From Hepsetus odoe (taxonomy: Eukaryota; Chordata; Actinopteri; Characiformes; Hepsetidae), in NCBI GenBank assembly GCA_017165825.1, contig CM029367.1, forward strand, positions 25,814,506 to 25,878,505: 64,000 bases of DNA, in the 5' to 3' direction. The position numbers were made by a program, and so were the translations under genes. Of the stretch, positions 10,346-25,100 are shown piece after piece. Every line of letters starts with the position of its first letter. The first letter of the stretch is position 1. The notes beneath the pieces were generated by a model. It was not told where the DNA came from. It was given only the letters and a program-made list of their open reading frames with translations, and made no database searches.

Positions 10346-13162
10346 AATTCGTCATGTCAGCAGCAGGTGTGTCTTTTTCATGAACTAAACCCTCTCTTTG
10401 AAGACAAACACTAGGCTGGAACCACACTCTCTGCATTCAAAGCAGCTGGTGCCATTAAGTCTGCTCCCTGAACTCCTGTGGTTTTATTAGCCTGCTGGTT
10501 GTTTTTTTCCACACAATTTCCAGAGAAGCAGGACCTGCCGGATGCTCTGATGCATCACTTTTCTCTCCAGTGGCCGAGCAGCTTTCACAAGCACAATGCA
10601 TTTCCAGTGTTTGGATTGCCAGCACTTTATCAACATTAAGCCCAGTCACAGTGGAGGAGATGGTAAAGGTAATGGTTGACAGAGACAACTGGCAGACAAA
10701 CACGGTAGACCATCTGGCAATTAGAGCAGCAGTCTAAAAGTTAAAAGCCTGTATAATGATGAGAGAGGCAATGATATCCTGAGGTTTAAGGGTCATCAAG
10801 AACTGACATTTCACACGGTAAATGAATCAACTGCCTGAAAGCCATGGTACAGATCAAATCATGATTGGTGTAACACACTGCCATGCCACTTCCATGTCAG
10901 AGTTGCTGCAGTGATGGTCCAATGTTGGTTCTTCTCTATGGAGGGACAGGTTTTGGGGCGAAGGGGGGGGGGGGCTAATAAACTGTGCAGAAACAGAAAG
11001 GCTACAGCCAATAATTATAAACATGTATATGGTGATAAAATGGCCAAAAAGTCAAAGTATATGAGGTAAACTTGGTATAACAAGCATAAACTGAGCCTGA
11101 GGGGATTACCGGAATGCTGGAAAAAAATGATCAGCAATAGATATTTATGACATGACCTTGTTTTTTCTACACACAAAGATGTTATGATTATAAACAAGAC
11201 TCATGGAGTGAGGTTTCGGCAGTTTCGTACTTGGTCCTTGGTCCACATTTTTTTTTTTTTTACAATTGGCTGGCAGACTGCCTACAAATCAGTCGTGTAA
11301 CATCCCGTCCAAAGTCTTTAATCTGCTTGATTAACAACTACATCAGCCTGTCCAGTTGGTGCTTCCACATGACTCCTTATTTACGAGACATCAGTGAAAA
11401 TCAATATTGAATTATCCCATCACGACAAAACAGTTTCAGTGACGATTTATAACAGTTAATCATCTGCTAGTCCTGTGTCAGCTTCCATGATCAAAGGCAG
11501 CTAGATCTACACAAAATGACAAGTTCTGCAACATCTGAACTAAAGGGAAGATGAAGGACAGGACTGCTTCCAGTAGCTGATCTCGCTCTAGGAGTCAAGA
11601 CTGATGGAGAGGAATCTTGCTCATCTCTTTCACGATGAAATGGTAATGATCTAACATTAGCTGTGCGTAGTCTCTCACGGTCAAACAGAGAAACAGTCCT
11701 GTTCATCAGGAGACATATCCGAGATCAAATCCTAGCAACGCATCCGTCCTTTATGGTCAGGAGTCTTAGAGTAAATGTGATGTTTGGTGGTGCAGCATCA
11801 GTTAAGGCATGAAACTAAAATAAAGCAGTCAGTCACATATAGGATCAGGTTCACAGTATATAGGATGTATTCACAAGTATGATATGCACATTCTGTACAG
11901 TAACTGATTAAAAATAATTTAAACATTTTCCAGAACATGTGTTTGAAATGATAAAATACTCTTAACATCTGAACAACTTGCATGTCTGGCAACATCATGT
12001 TCTGACATTAAGTCTATAAGTTTGATCCCACAGTATCTGACAATAAAATATAATAAAGCTATGTTTATACCAACAACGTATATCTGAAAAGGATTTGTTG
12101 TTTTTTTCTTTGTTTTCAAATCCATTTTTTTCACCTGACTGGGCTCAAATGTTCCTCAAAGCACACCAAAGAGGTCCACTTCAGAAGTGAAAGGATGAGG
12201 TTCCATTTGCTGAGACAACATGCAAAAAATACATTTACATATGCAAAATTGCCTGTATATGTATAAACCTGGTACTGTAGCTTGTTTGTTCCAGTTTTAT
12301 CTCTAAAAACTACTGCCTTGGGGTTTAGCAATATATCATCCTGTTTACTATGTACAGCCCGATCCAACTACAGCCAAATGCATGGAGACTGATAATCCAA
12401 AACCAAAAAAGAGTAAACATGAGTCTTAAATGCTGACTGCATTTGGTCTTTTCCAGAATAACAATTACATATTTAATGTAGCCTAATAAGTAAAACTGAT
12501 AATTGGATGTAACGGAAAAAAAAAACTTTGATTCACCTTTATGGACCCTATCAGTCTGGGTACAGAACAATAATGGAAATAAACAGTTTTAACCTAACTT
12601 AATGGTAAGAATTGAGTATTAATTTTAATTATTTTCTACATGCATGAATAATCAGATATATTATGGGATATCAGATTGTAATACTGCTTTAAAAACAGTT
12701 ACAAATACAAAAACGAACATCCTCAGCACACTACACCTTGGACAGACAACAATGGCTTATCATGGAAAAGTCACTGTTTGTCCCTTATGTCGTATGCCTG
12801 AAGTAAAATGTGAACCTTTCTGGATGGCAATGGTCAAGAAAAAAAAGGTATTGTCCTTAGTGTGTGCAAAAAAAAACAAACCCAAAAAATCCCAGGACAG
12901 ACCAAGGCACCTGTCTGCGTTCATATTGTTCTTGTCCAGCGGCTTCTCTCTTTGTGTCTCTGCGTTTCAGATGTGCTCTAATCCCATGGGCAGTTGACTG
13001 CGATGGCTAGAGACAGGCAAGCCAAAACGCTGCCAGCTCTAGAGGATTGCCGCGTGCAACAGGAGCATAACTGTTGGTCCCGCAGCAGGAAGCAGAGAGG
13101 AGGGACAGGAAGAGAGAGCCCAGTGTGGGCAGCAGTCCAGAAAGCTCAAGATAGAGAGTGCC
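10346..13162 (-). other. Probable 3' UTR of phactr2 and flank
   Basis: This lies directly after the phactr2 stop codon on the minus strand. Nothing in it looks coding. The first plain AATAAA on the minus strand that I noticed is at 10483-10488, which would give a 3' UTR of about 2.7 kb; long 3' UTRs are usual for this gene family. A run of twelve G at 10963-10974 and a poly-T run near 11249-11261 are also present. The true end cannot be fixed from sequence alone. Confidence 0.45.
10483..10488 (-). terminator. Candidate polyadenylation signal of phactr2
   Basis: AATAAA on the minus strand (TTTATT on plus), about 2.7 kb past the stop codon. Variant signals nearer the stop cannot be excluded. 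Confidence 0.3.
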
Positions 13163-13178
13163 TCAAGGCCGATGGAAC
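13163..13178 (-). CDS. phactr2: phactr2 coding exon 13 (16-nt coding end)
   Basis: Acceptor CTTGGCAG at 13179-13186 is followed by 16 coding nt. Joined to exon 12 (ending ACC AG) they read Arg-Phe-His-Arg-Pro-stop. This is the conserved end of all Phactr proteins, so the match in five residues plus the stop is convincing despite the tiny size. Confidence 0.9.
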
Positions 13179-16100
13179 CTGCCAAGGCACAGAAGGAGCA
13201 GACTCTATTTTAGCACCGAACTCAGCAGGAAGCTGGGAAAACAGACCTAACCAAAATGATGGGGGGAAAATGAGGGCAGCTAACAAGCTTCCCCAACTGC
13301 CATCTAATTCTTAATAAAACTACATCTTATTAAAAGCAAAAGGCAGATATATATATATATATAAATACAGATATATACAGAGAGAGAGAGAGAGAGACTG
13401 ACTTACCTGGTAAACTGTCTACTCTCTTCATGAACTTCCATCTCTTTACTTTTGAATTCATTAAGTTCTTTGCGTATAGCAGCCTGTCAGAGAAAAGGAT
13501 TGCAGTGAGGAACTGTATTTTTCCTTTATAATGACTTTTTAATGAAAGCAAGTAAGGAAAGGATCACAAAATAACAAAAATCTTTTTTTGGGGTCTTCCA
13601 TCACATACTTCAGATCAACCTGTTTTGCTTTGTCATTGTGGAGTATTGTGAGTCGGTTTATTTGGGATTTGGGGGGGTTTGGGGGGGTTTAAATCAATCC
13701 ATTTTAGTGCCCAAAACAATGGGTTGAAACGTTTCTATACACACTGCAAAAGACTTTATATGTAATAAATTGGTATTTATTGTTTTGCATGATAAGATTT
13801 TAACCAATAACATTAACCCAAATAAAGTGTCTTACATTAAAAACATGTCATGAATTTTTACATTTAGCTGTGGGTTTAGATTTGCACTTCTTTTTCTTTT
13901 GGCTGCTCCTGTTTACTGGTCGCCACAGTGGATCAACCATCTCCATTTCTTCCAGTCCTCTGCATCCTCCTCCTTCAAACCAACCACCTGCATGTCCTCT
14001 CTCACACGTCCATCAACTTCCTCCTCCCAATATAATCCTCATCTCTCCTCTGCACATGTTCAAACCAACACAATCTTGCTTCTCTAACTTAGTCTCCAAG
14101 ACGTCTAACCTGAGCTGTCCCTCTAATATACTCATTTCTAATCCTGTCCATCCTCGTCACACCCAACGAAAATCTCATCATCTTTAACTCTGACACCTCC
14201 AGCTCCACCTCCTGCCTTTTCATCAGCGCCACCGTTTCCAACTCATACAACATAGCTGGTCTCACTACTGTCCTGTAAACCTTCCCTTTTACTCTAGCGG
14301 GTACCCGTCTGTCACAAATCACTCCAGCCACTCTTCTCCACCCATTCCAACCTGCCTGCTCGCTTCTTCACCTCTCTTCCACACTGAACTGTTGATCCTA
14401 AATATTTAAACTCCTCCACCTTTGTCACCTTTATCACCTCTACTCCCTGCATCCTAACCACTCCACTTTCCCCCTTTCATTCCCACTCATGTATTCTGTC
14501 TTTGACCTGCTCACTTTCATTCCTCTCCTCTCTAGAGCAGATCTCCATCTCTCCAGGTTCTCCTCAAGCTGCTCTCTACTCTCACTACAGATCACAATAT
14601 CATCAGCAAACATCGTCCACGGAGACTCCTGTCTAACCTCGTCCATCAACCTGTCCATCACTATTGCAGGGTTTATAATTGCACATCCCTAGGTAAATCC
14701 AGTAATAAATTCAAAAACAGCGCCACTAGATAATCAGCACAATGTGACATTTAATTATATATTCCTCAGTGACACCTTTTACACATTATTTTTGCTATTT
14801 TACTGTAAACAAAATGTTCACAGCTGGGAGTTTGAGCAGGTCTTTTCATTTGCTTGAAAGATGTCAAGTGTGAATTGTTCTTTTTCACAGCACAGAGAGA
14901 AAAATGTCCAGAATTGGCAGTCGGGACATTGGTTTGCCCTTTTCTGCTTTTCCTTTAACTAACTTGTAATGACAGGACTTCTAGCCTCCATTTATAAGTA
15001 CATAATAATTGTTTAAAAAAGAAAAGGAGGTGAAATGGAAATTGTCTTACTTTGTCAGCGGGAGTCAGCCTGGTCCATGGTTTGTCAGCTCGACGATCAT
15101 AAGCTTTGGCCTCTGTCACCTCCACATACTCATTGAAACGCAAGATCCGCCTGGCCACCAACTCAGCAACTGTGGGCCGGACACTCAGCTTCAAACAAAA
15201 GGAAAACATTATATCTCGTGTCCTGAGAGAAGTGAATGATACCTCTGCCTTCATTACAGATGATTCAAGTTTCATTACCAAGTCTGCTGTAACTTGCAAC
15301 AACCATATTACAGTCACTGATATGCAGAGAATGGACCACTCCTCGAATAAATCACACTCACTTACAGTCGATAGGGGTTTAGGTTAGGAGGTTAACAAAT
15401 AAAACAGAGTTAAAAAAAGGACAATGAGTGACGACACAGGGAAGAGGTACCTACCGAAGTGACTCATGGGTGTAATGACATACAAATGTTTTTAAAACTA
15501 TACATCACCGGTGCCCACTTGTTCTGAAATTAAAGATTGCCCCTTCACTCAAATATGCAGGATGAGGTCATATTCACTCAAAGCAACCTCTCATTATTTC
15601 TGGGGTGAGAACCCTGCCTGAACACGGACTCATTATAATTACTTTTCTATCCAGAAATGTCAGAAATCCCAGATTCCCAGAATACCCGCTGGTGTGCATT
15701 AACTGTGCTGCAAGTTAAGGGAATGTTTCAATCAAGACTCAAAATTATATTTGTAATAACTTCACCTCATGTTTTATACTGAAGCTATAGCTAACTCAGA
15801 TAAAAAGAAAATAAAAAAATCTCTATATTACACCCCCATTAGGCTTGCAGCTCCAAAACATTTGAACTGATTTACTGTTTGAGGGGGAAAAAAAGTCTTT
15901 TTTTTGGGAGACTCTTCTAAAATTTCTAACAAAAATAAACACCAAAAAACAAGATATTAATAAGAATATTAGGAAGAATTAATTTACTATGTCATTAAAA
16001 ACCTACTATGATGCTTTCGATCCTAATTGTTATTAAAATGCAGCCGTTTCCATTTTTAAACTTTACATCCACCAGATGGTGCAGTGCACCACAAAATCTT

Positions 16101-19100
16101 TCTCCACTCCGGCTGATCCAGCTGGTGCGAATTCAGTGCTCATCCCATTAGGTCAGCCAGGATAAAGGTTGTAATAAAACACTTAAATATCTTTACATTA
16201 ACCCATTAAAACTCCCATAAAAATAATAGTTCAGCAAGTTTGATAAATGATTCGGCTACACCATCTTTAAACCACTCTGTAAGTTAGGCAGTAATAAGGC
16301 TGATGAACATATATATGAATATACAGATCCTATAGAGATTAAGTTTTAATTTAAGTTTAGCCTTACCAAACAGTGTTAGCTTAAACTCACTGCAATATTT
16401 AAAAATCCTTGTTTCTTACCTTTCTGGAAAGTCGCCTTTTAATTTCTTGCTTGGCCTCATGTTCCTCCTCTTCATTCTTCTCTGCAGTGATATTAAAGGA
16501 GAGGAATAAAAGTCGTACTTAACAAGAACATACAATGAGTCATTCTGACTGAAACGGACTTTATTCTTATTAAATCGGTTAAACAATCTACCTCCTTTTA
16601 ACAGAATGTTAGTGCGTAAATGTCTGATTCCTGTTAAAATGCTGAAAAAAAGGTTTTATAACAATGGATATTAAGCTGGAAACTTGGCAGTCAGTGAAAA
16701 GAATTGGTTCACATTCTTTCAACTGAATATGATGCTTGTTCTAAGTCTAAGTTTAAATACACTGAGTGCACAGGCTGTTTGGGTAGTCAAGGGTACGTAG
16801 TTTATTTCCACCACAGTCACTCTGCCCTTGACCATCCATCAGCTCGAACAATTATTCTCCATCTTCAGTGCTTAGAAAACAAGAGCATTTGGATGTTACT
16901 TTTCATCCTTTCAAGTGCTTCGCTGGTACTCTGGTACTCTGAATCCAGTATCATGTAAACCTGGCCTTACTAAGACCTCTCTGGCATTATTAAGACCTTT
17001 CTGGCTTTACTGAGACCTGCTCTAGATTTACATTTACAATTACAGCATTTAACAGACGCTCTTATCCAGAGTGACTTACAATTCCTGACTACAGGGACAG
17101 TTTACCTGGAGCTGCTAGAGGTTAAAGGGGTTTTGCTCAGGAGCTTAATAGTGCCGGAGGTGGGATTCGATCCTGCAACCTCTTGGTCCATAGGCACCAC
17201 TACCCCTGCCCCTACTACATTGCCTTCATTTGCAAAATCCATCTATAAGACAAGCTCACTGGATTGTCAGGTGGCACGACAAGGGAAAACAAGGGCAAAC
17301 AATGGTTCCTCCAGGCATAAGGACGCACTTGACAACAGTCCATGTAAGATTCTCAAGGATGCACTGGCAGCCAATGTAAGTATTTAGCTACAAAAAAGTG
17401 ATGAAGGTGATGAAGCTAGACAATAGAAACAGAGATGTGGATACATCTCAAACCCTGCATACTGAAATACACAGTCCCAAAACTGTCTCCCCTATAAAAT
17501 ATAGCTTAAAACTGACTCCATTCTGCCACATCACATCGAAACGTATTTTCTCATACAGTTGTAAAAAGCCTGAGACAAACGCCTACATCTTTAATCACAT
17601 GGTAGCGTCAACATGTGCCAAGTGTTTATACAGCAGCTTCCAACGCTACAGGCAAGGCTAAGTGACATTAAAGCCTTACTCGCTGTCATCAGGCTGGGGG
17701 CTGTGTACATGTGATCAGGTTCTTGTCAGTATAAGAGAGAAAACAAGTCTTAACTCACGTTTCAAAATGTTTCTCTGCTCCAGCTCTTCCGTTGTGGGTC
17801 TCTGACTAAGCCGTCTACAGAGGGAAGACAAGCCAGTGAGCCAATCAGAGTGCTAATGACAAATCTCATTAGGAGTACTGGAAAGAAAGTGAGCTCATAA
17901 ACACAGAAGACTAAAAACTAGAGAGAAAACACACTTGAGTGCTGAACCAGAATGATCACTCCTGTTTAGTTATTATTCAAAGGTCTTTGTTACAGGAATA
18001 GAAACCGATGCTACAGGTAATAGCATGTGAGTCAGACTGCTGCCCCTGTGGGCCACTGGGACTTATTATATACAGTACATTAACTTTAAAGTATAAAGTA
18101 TATATTTCTAAGTATTAATACATGTTGTTCTTTTTTAGTTATGTCTTATATCTGTATTGTTTTAAAAACATTTTAGAATTCTTGGGTAATTTTGTTCAGT
18201 TAAACTCAGTCTACATAGATATCAGTATAGCATTTGTATATTGTAATTATGTCTTTCTATACATTAAAGATCCCAAATCATCACTTTTCTGGTTTGAAAA
18301 AGTAATTATTTTGTCAGTATTATGTAATTATTCTCGTTTAATATTATTCTATATATAATTTAAAATATGTAATTAAGTTTCAAATGTTCATTTACTCCCA
18401 AATCCATAAAAGGTTTCAAAATGCAAGCATAATTTATGATGAATTATAAAGTATATCTTTGTTACACAAACTAACACAAAAAACATGGATCAATATGAGA
18501 CCTTAGTGGATTAGCATCTTTAATAGTAAAAGGTTTGGCCAAAATAGATTTGCTTTGGTTGGATTTTATGATCATCTTCATCCATCCAATCACCCAGTGA
18601 TCCTGCTGTGATTGGTCAATTTGTCATTTACATATTGCACCCTTCGATGTCAGCACTGCAGAGATCAAATAGTGATGATAATAATTATAAATGATATGTT
18701 GTGCAACACTAGCTCTGCAGATGCTGGGGCAACCTCACCTCACTAGTTTGCAGCCGATCTGCTGTCGCAGTTCATGTCTCTCCATTTCTGATGTCCTTGG
18801 AAGAATATTCTTCTCCTCCAGCTCCTTCTTACTGGGCCTGTTGCCAAGTTTGATGGCAAGTGTGTCTCTGCGGCGTATTTTGCTGGCAAGAGAACCTGTG
18901 GAACAAACAGGAAGTCTAATCTCTTGTAGGCTCTTGCACTCAACCATCAATAATGTGTTGAGACAATAAGCATCAGGATAAAATAAAGAGAGAGAGGGAG
19001 AGGGAGACAGAAAGAAACCAGAGACAGAAAGAGAAACAGAGAGAGAGAGCTGCTAGTAAAAGTCAGGATAGTAAAATTTTAATGATGATGCTGCACATTT

Positions 19101-22100
19101 CAATGAAATCAAAAGAATTGTCGTTAGGCCAAAAAACATTCAAATATTTTTGCATAACTTTATTTCTTCCCATAAAAACATCTGTACAGATGTTTATTGC
19201 CCCCAGTTTGGCACTGAATAAATAAATAATGTTTTTAAGGTTGATGCCAGGAAAAGAAACCTTCTGGACACAAAGCCTTGGTAAAAGACAGATAAATAAC
19301 TAACTAAATAAATAAATATAAAAAATAATTTAAAAATAAATAAAAAAGTGAAGCAAACTTAAAAAAAAAACATTAAAAAAAAACCCAAAATCTTTATGAA
19401 AACTAGCTGGCACCCCTACATTTAACTCTCTATGCAACTTCCCTCTGCCACCAAGACACTAACTTGTCTTCTGTGATGTTGCCTGGGATTTGGAGAATAC
19501 AGAGCAATCTGAGATCAGTCTTTACTGCAGAATATCTCAGCGCTCTCTTCAGCAGACCACAAATGTTTTCCACAAGGACATTTTTTTTTTCTTTCAAGTG
19601 TGACAATCTTTGTGAAGCACACTGTTTAAGCGGTATATTCTGGATTAAAATGTCCAGAAGAAAAAGCAAATTCATAGCTGCTCTGCCACTATGTAGCCTC
19701 CTCTTTTTTCTTAAGAAAAAAAAAAAATGTTGATAGGAATGATGCACCCACAAAACTTGCAGAAAAGCTTACCATGATTTAATTTATTGTGACAACTAAG
19801 GATGCACTGATCATGAACTTTTATGGCTAAATCCAATCTTTAATAAACAAATCATTTTAATGTGCCTGTTAGTTTGCCATTTTTTACCCAAAGCTCACAC
19901 TGTGTTGACTTCATGAATGCATAAAGTGCAAAAACTCATTTCCTCTTTTTAGCAGCCAGTGGCACTAATTATTTTGCTTCTCTTTAATGGGCCAAAGTGG
20001 CATTTTAAATTCAAGATGAGAAATCAGCTGACTGTTTCAATTATATGGCCCAAGTAAAGTGCCACACTGAAAGCAAAGAGACCACAGTATTGGGCCTTTT
20101 ACTATTATAACAAAAATAATTATAAACTTAACAAATCTTGACTGAGTCTTTCTGTCATTTTACTTAAGAAAGCACATACTGGAGGTATACTCGTCCTCTT
20201 CATCCTCCTCTTCCTCATCCTTGTAAAGTACAGGCCCATCTGAGTCTGAGTCATTGGCCTGAGTCTCTTGAACAGGGTCAGGTATGACTGTCACTCCTGG
20301 GTTTTCAACATTGACCCCCTGTGGCTTGCGGGTTCCTTCAATCCTACAACACACCCACCCACAGAAGTGTGATTTGTAACGGCTTCACCAAAAGCAACAA
20401 TGGCATGCAAACAACTGCATTTCACACAGCTGTAACCAGAAACGTCTTACTCACTCTTACAGTCAGGTGCTTACAGCCACAAACAACAACACAACCTGTG
20501 ACTGATATAATGGTACATTATTAGTTTACTTTCCCCTTATGGGATATGCAAAGTTGATCACTATTTCCATACAATAGGTGAAGGTTAGTGTAAAAAACAG
20601 CCTTGCTCAAATCCATCAGTCATTATGTGCTGTTGGCAAGGAAGGATTTTCATACAAGGAAGAAATATTACTGTAATCCTCCTTCACTGCTTTCTTTAAA
20701 AGGCAAAAAAGTCACAGTTATGTTATTTTAAACACACAGTTTTTGAAATACGTAATGGATTAATTTATTAGATATGAATGTAAACTATGTATATGTTTAG
20801 TTAGTGAATTAGTTCTTGGTCTGGCTGCAGTGTGTGCGGCCCTCTATTCCAGCAAAGCATCATGTCTGATTTTGCCACTTGCGGCCTGTATTACAGCAAT
20901 GGGAGTTTAAACAAAACAATGAAGGAATCACAGGAATGTTACACTGCAGAGAATGTGTTGTAGCATTCCTGCAGTTAGGAATGTAGGAATTAAGAAACGG
21001 GGAATTGCCATCCCAATCCAACAACTTAAACAAAAAATAGAAGTGACAAACAATACCCATGCCTATCCAGGATTAACAACCTAATAACCCATAGAAGAAG
21101 AAGCGAAAGTGCAATTCTGATCTCCATGCATATCTGTGAACCACAGGGGAAGCAAGTTAAAGCAAGAAGGTTTTGGCAACTGTTGTTTGCTGTGTTGCTT
21201 CCAGTGAAGGAAATATGAAACACGGGCTCATTATTTTAAGCATTGCAAGTTATTGCCTGTAGTAATAGAAGGTAGGTATGATGGTGGATAAAAAAAGCTG
21301 TAATCACACAGAACTGCTGCAAGTTTAAAAGATCTCACTTTTGGTCTCTATCTGCTGCAGTCTTCCCCTCCTCAGTCTCTGTTTCTGTGCTCTGAGGCTG
21401 GACGGTGGCGTCTGAAGATAGTTCACTGGAGGACTTGGAGAAAGATGTCTCCTCTGTGGCTTCATTAACATGGGGATGATTTCTCTCTGGCTCTTGCTGC
21501 TTATCAGTATCGTCACAAACCTGAGGCTCCTCTGGTTCTTTCTCCTCTGCACTGGAGGCCACAGCTCCATTTATTTGGTCTTTTGAGGAAGAGCTTCCCT
21601 CAGTCTGGCCTGTTTCTGGTGGGGCTTTGGGACATGGCTGAGGGGATCTGGACTGGTTAGTTTTCTTGCCATGTTTGGTTTGTACTGGAGTCAGTTCTGA
21701 GACACCATCTTTGAGGTTCTTTGCACAGGCTGTTGAGGACTGTCCAGAGGCCTGAGAGGAACTCTTAGATGCGCCGACAGTTTTCTTAGGATTGGCGGTT
21801 TTAGCTGTGAAAAGAAGGGACTGCATGAGAACAGAGCAGGTTTGTTTTAGAAAAATCTCAGTGAGCAAGTAATGTAGTAAACATTAAACATTCCTCAAAT
21901 AAAATACAGGTATACTGTTGTATGAACTAAACAAACGTGAACAAAAAATTAACGAATCACATATAAATGAAGGGTTATATGAAAACAGACAAAAATGGGT
22001 TTACAATCCTTTGTTCCACAGTAATACACTGATAAGCCATAGCATTAAAACCACTGACGGATTAAGTAATTAACATTGTTTATCTCGTTATCAATACACC

Positions 22101-25100
22101 TGTCATGGAATTTGAAATATTAGTAGTCGAGTGAACAGTCCTTGAATGTTGAAGTGTTGGGTCTTCCTAGTATGCAGTGGTAAGTGCACCAAAAGGGGTC
22201 CAAGGAAGGACAATTAGTGAACCAATGACAGGGTTATGAGCAACCAAGCCTCATTGATCAAGTGGATAATTTTTACATTTTAACTTTAACATGTAACACT
22301 CCCTAAATATGATTACGGATCAGGTGTAGGTGTCAATTACAACAAGATAATCAATGTTATTTCATTTAATGGTATTGATGTTACAGCTGATCAGTGTATA
22401 TATAGCTTACAGCATAAACATTGCACACACAAAGGTCAACTTCTGTGTAAATTCAGGATCATATTTCTCAAAGGAATGACATCATTTAGGAAAACATGCT
22501 GATGATGACTTGGTTCCAGAGACAAGAAAGAACAAAAGGCTTAGAAAAGTCAACAGTGGCAGACAGAGAGGTCCTCCCTCTCATACAGGTCATACAGTCC
22601 ACATGGTTGAACAAACAGCATGCAAAACATCACGTTTGAACAAAACAGCATGCAAGTCTTTCGTCGTTCTCTGCCATCAGACAGAAAGGCAGGAGTTGGC
22701 AGTCCCATGGCTCATAAGCAAGACAGCAGACATGCCATGCACGCAAACCAGAAGATGCATTCAGCAGATTCAGCAGATGTGATCATTCATAAAATGACTT
22801 GTGCAGCAACAAAAAACATAAAGCACAATACAAATTTGGCCATAATCAGTCTCGAATGTGAAAATGGAGAAGTTGTGATAAATGCACTCTGGTCACGATG
22901 CATCGCATATTTCCTCATTTCCCGTTTCAGCAAAACTCTTCAACGGAGGATACAGTTGAAAAATAACCAACTGACAGTTAGAGCTGAGTTTGAGTTATTA
23001 CACAGTCATTATATCTGTTTTGATATACCTTAGCTACATGTGTGATTTATTCAGGATATATATATATATATATATTATCAACAAGTTTAAGCACTATTCA
23101 TTCAATAAAGCGAATCTATAAAAAATTTTACGTTTATTGAATAATAAAAAATATTCTCCCTAACAATGAATAAAATCACGAATAAATCTAAACGTTTCAG
23201 TACCGTTCTGTGCTGGCTAGTCACAGGTGAAATTAATAAATAAATAGAGGCAGGAAAAATCACACAAAATGTCATATAAGAAAAACTTCATAAAATATGG
23301 ATTTTTAAATGATAATGTCTTTTACTGAAGGAAAACAGGAACTGCCATGTGAGAAGTCAGTCCTCTTTAAGCTACTCTTTGAAAAAATTAAAGAAATGTA
23401 GATGTAGAAGGCAAATGTGGAAGGCACACCCAAACCTGATTTGAACAGAAACTTTCCAGTAATGTGAAAAGATTTTCAGCCTCTATCTGGAAAACGCTGC
23501 AGGAGAACGTCCCGTCATCAGTCTGAGATCTGAAGCTTAAGCGCAACCGGGTGACGCAGACAAACAACAATTTGAAGCCCAAGGGCATGAGCACCTTTGA
23601 ATGGCCTCAAAAGAAGCAATATTAAAGTTTTCGGATGTCTAATTTCTATTTCTTACATGAACCCAGCTGAGATGATGTGGTATGGCAGGTAAATAGACAG
23701 TCCTTGCTCATAAAACCCCACTGTGGTTGAAATACGGCAAGTCTGCAATGAAGACTGCCACAAAATATCTCTACAGCCATGTAAAAAAAAAAACAGATCT
23801 CCAGCTGCAGAAACCATCTGATTGCATTTGTTGTTGTCTAACCAGATATTAGGCTTGGGGTCATTTTTACTTCCAATTTCTGTATCTCATATTCACATTT
23901 AGTTTGAAGATTTAAATTCATTTACTAGATACATATTTACTGTGACAAAAATAAATATACAGTATGCATATATAACCGTACACTGAATGGGGAAATAAGT
24001 CCTTGTGCTTTCTTTTTCTCGTTTACTACACTTCCATTCTACATATCCACTTCCAATATACACACAGTTATCTTTTGACTTATGAATAAAAACTAATTAA
24101 ATAAAATATTATTTGCAAACAACTGAAAGTGGACAAAAGTGATATATTCATTCAAAAGACAAAAAATGAGTTCTTGTCAAAACTGCACTTTCATTTTAAT
24201 AATGCAGCATTGGTTTGGAAGATGTTTTATACAGTCATGGTGTTTCTGAGGTTCTCAAATGCCTCCTAAAGTTCTCAGGGGCAAAATTATTTGCATATGC
24301 CTTAAACATCTCTGACAGTTCAACTGGTTTATTAATGTGGAGCTGTAAAGTTCCTGGAAACACATGTTTTCTTTCCTAGAATGTAGCAGGATTTCACTCA
24401 GATTTGTGATAAAGAACGTAAGAGAGAAGCCGACAGTCACTCAAAGTCATCCTGAAAGCACCCGGACAGGCAGGTACACAAACAACAAATAAGTAGTGGT
24501 CTGCACTGCACTCATCTCCTCTTCTACACCCTGTGCGATAAGATTTTGATACAAATGAAAGGCGATTGGCCCATCTGAAGATCTGATCTGATCATAAGTG
24601 ACTTTATGACTTTACGACATAAGCCGGGTATGTGGACTCATCCTGAGTTTGAATGCGGATGCTACAGTTTCACTAAAATGTTGTAACACAATTACATAAG
24701 ATTCATTATTTTTGATGGAGGACTTATAAACTAATGTTGCTTAAAAGACCAATTGATTTTCAAATGTCTGGAGAAAAGAGTTGCATCGTGATGCATGACA
24801 CTCTACCTAAGACTCAACGGCTGAATCTACAGAGAAATTGTTAATTATATGTAGATTCTGCAAATAAATGAAAATATATTCATTCATATATTAGATTTGC
24901 ATAAGCCTATTACCTGCTAACAGGCTCAGCATTAGTCTAATTATATAGTAATCATGAATGCAGGTTCCCTGGTGCTTTAAAATAAGATTTATAATCACAA
25001 TCAGACAACGCCAGTAAGATGCAAATGCTTGGTAAATTATTAGGATTATACACAAAAAACAGGAGTTCTTCATGCACGGCACATCTACCACACATGCAAT

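Noticed and set aside
11798..11820. Alternative last exon of phactr2 (acceptor TTTTAG, then Phe-Met-Pro-stop)
   Set aside because: The phase fits, but the residues do not match the conserved RFHRP end, which is matched exactly at 13163-13178.
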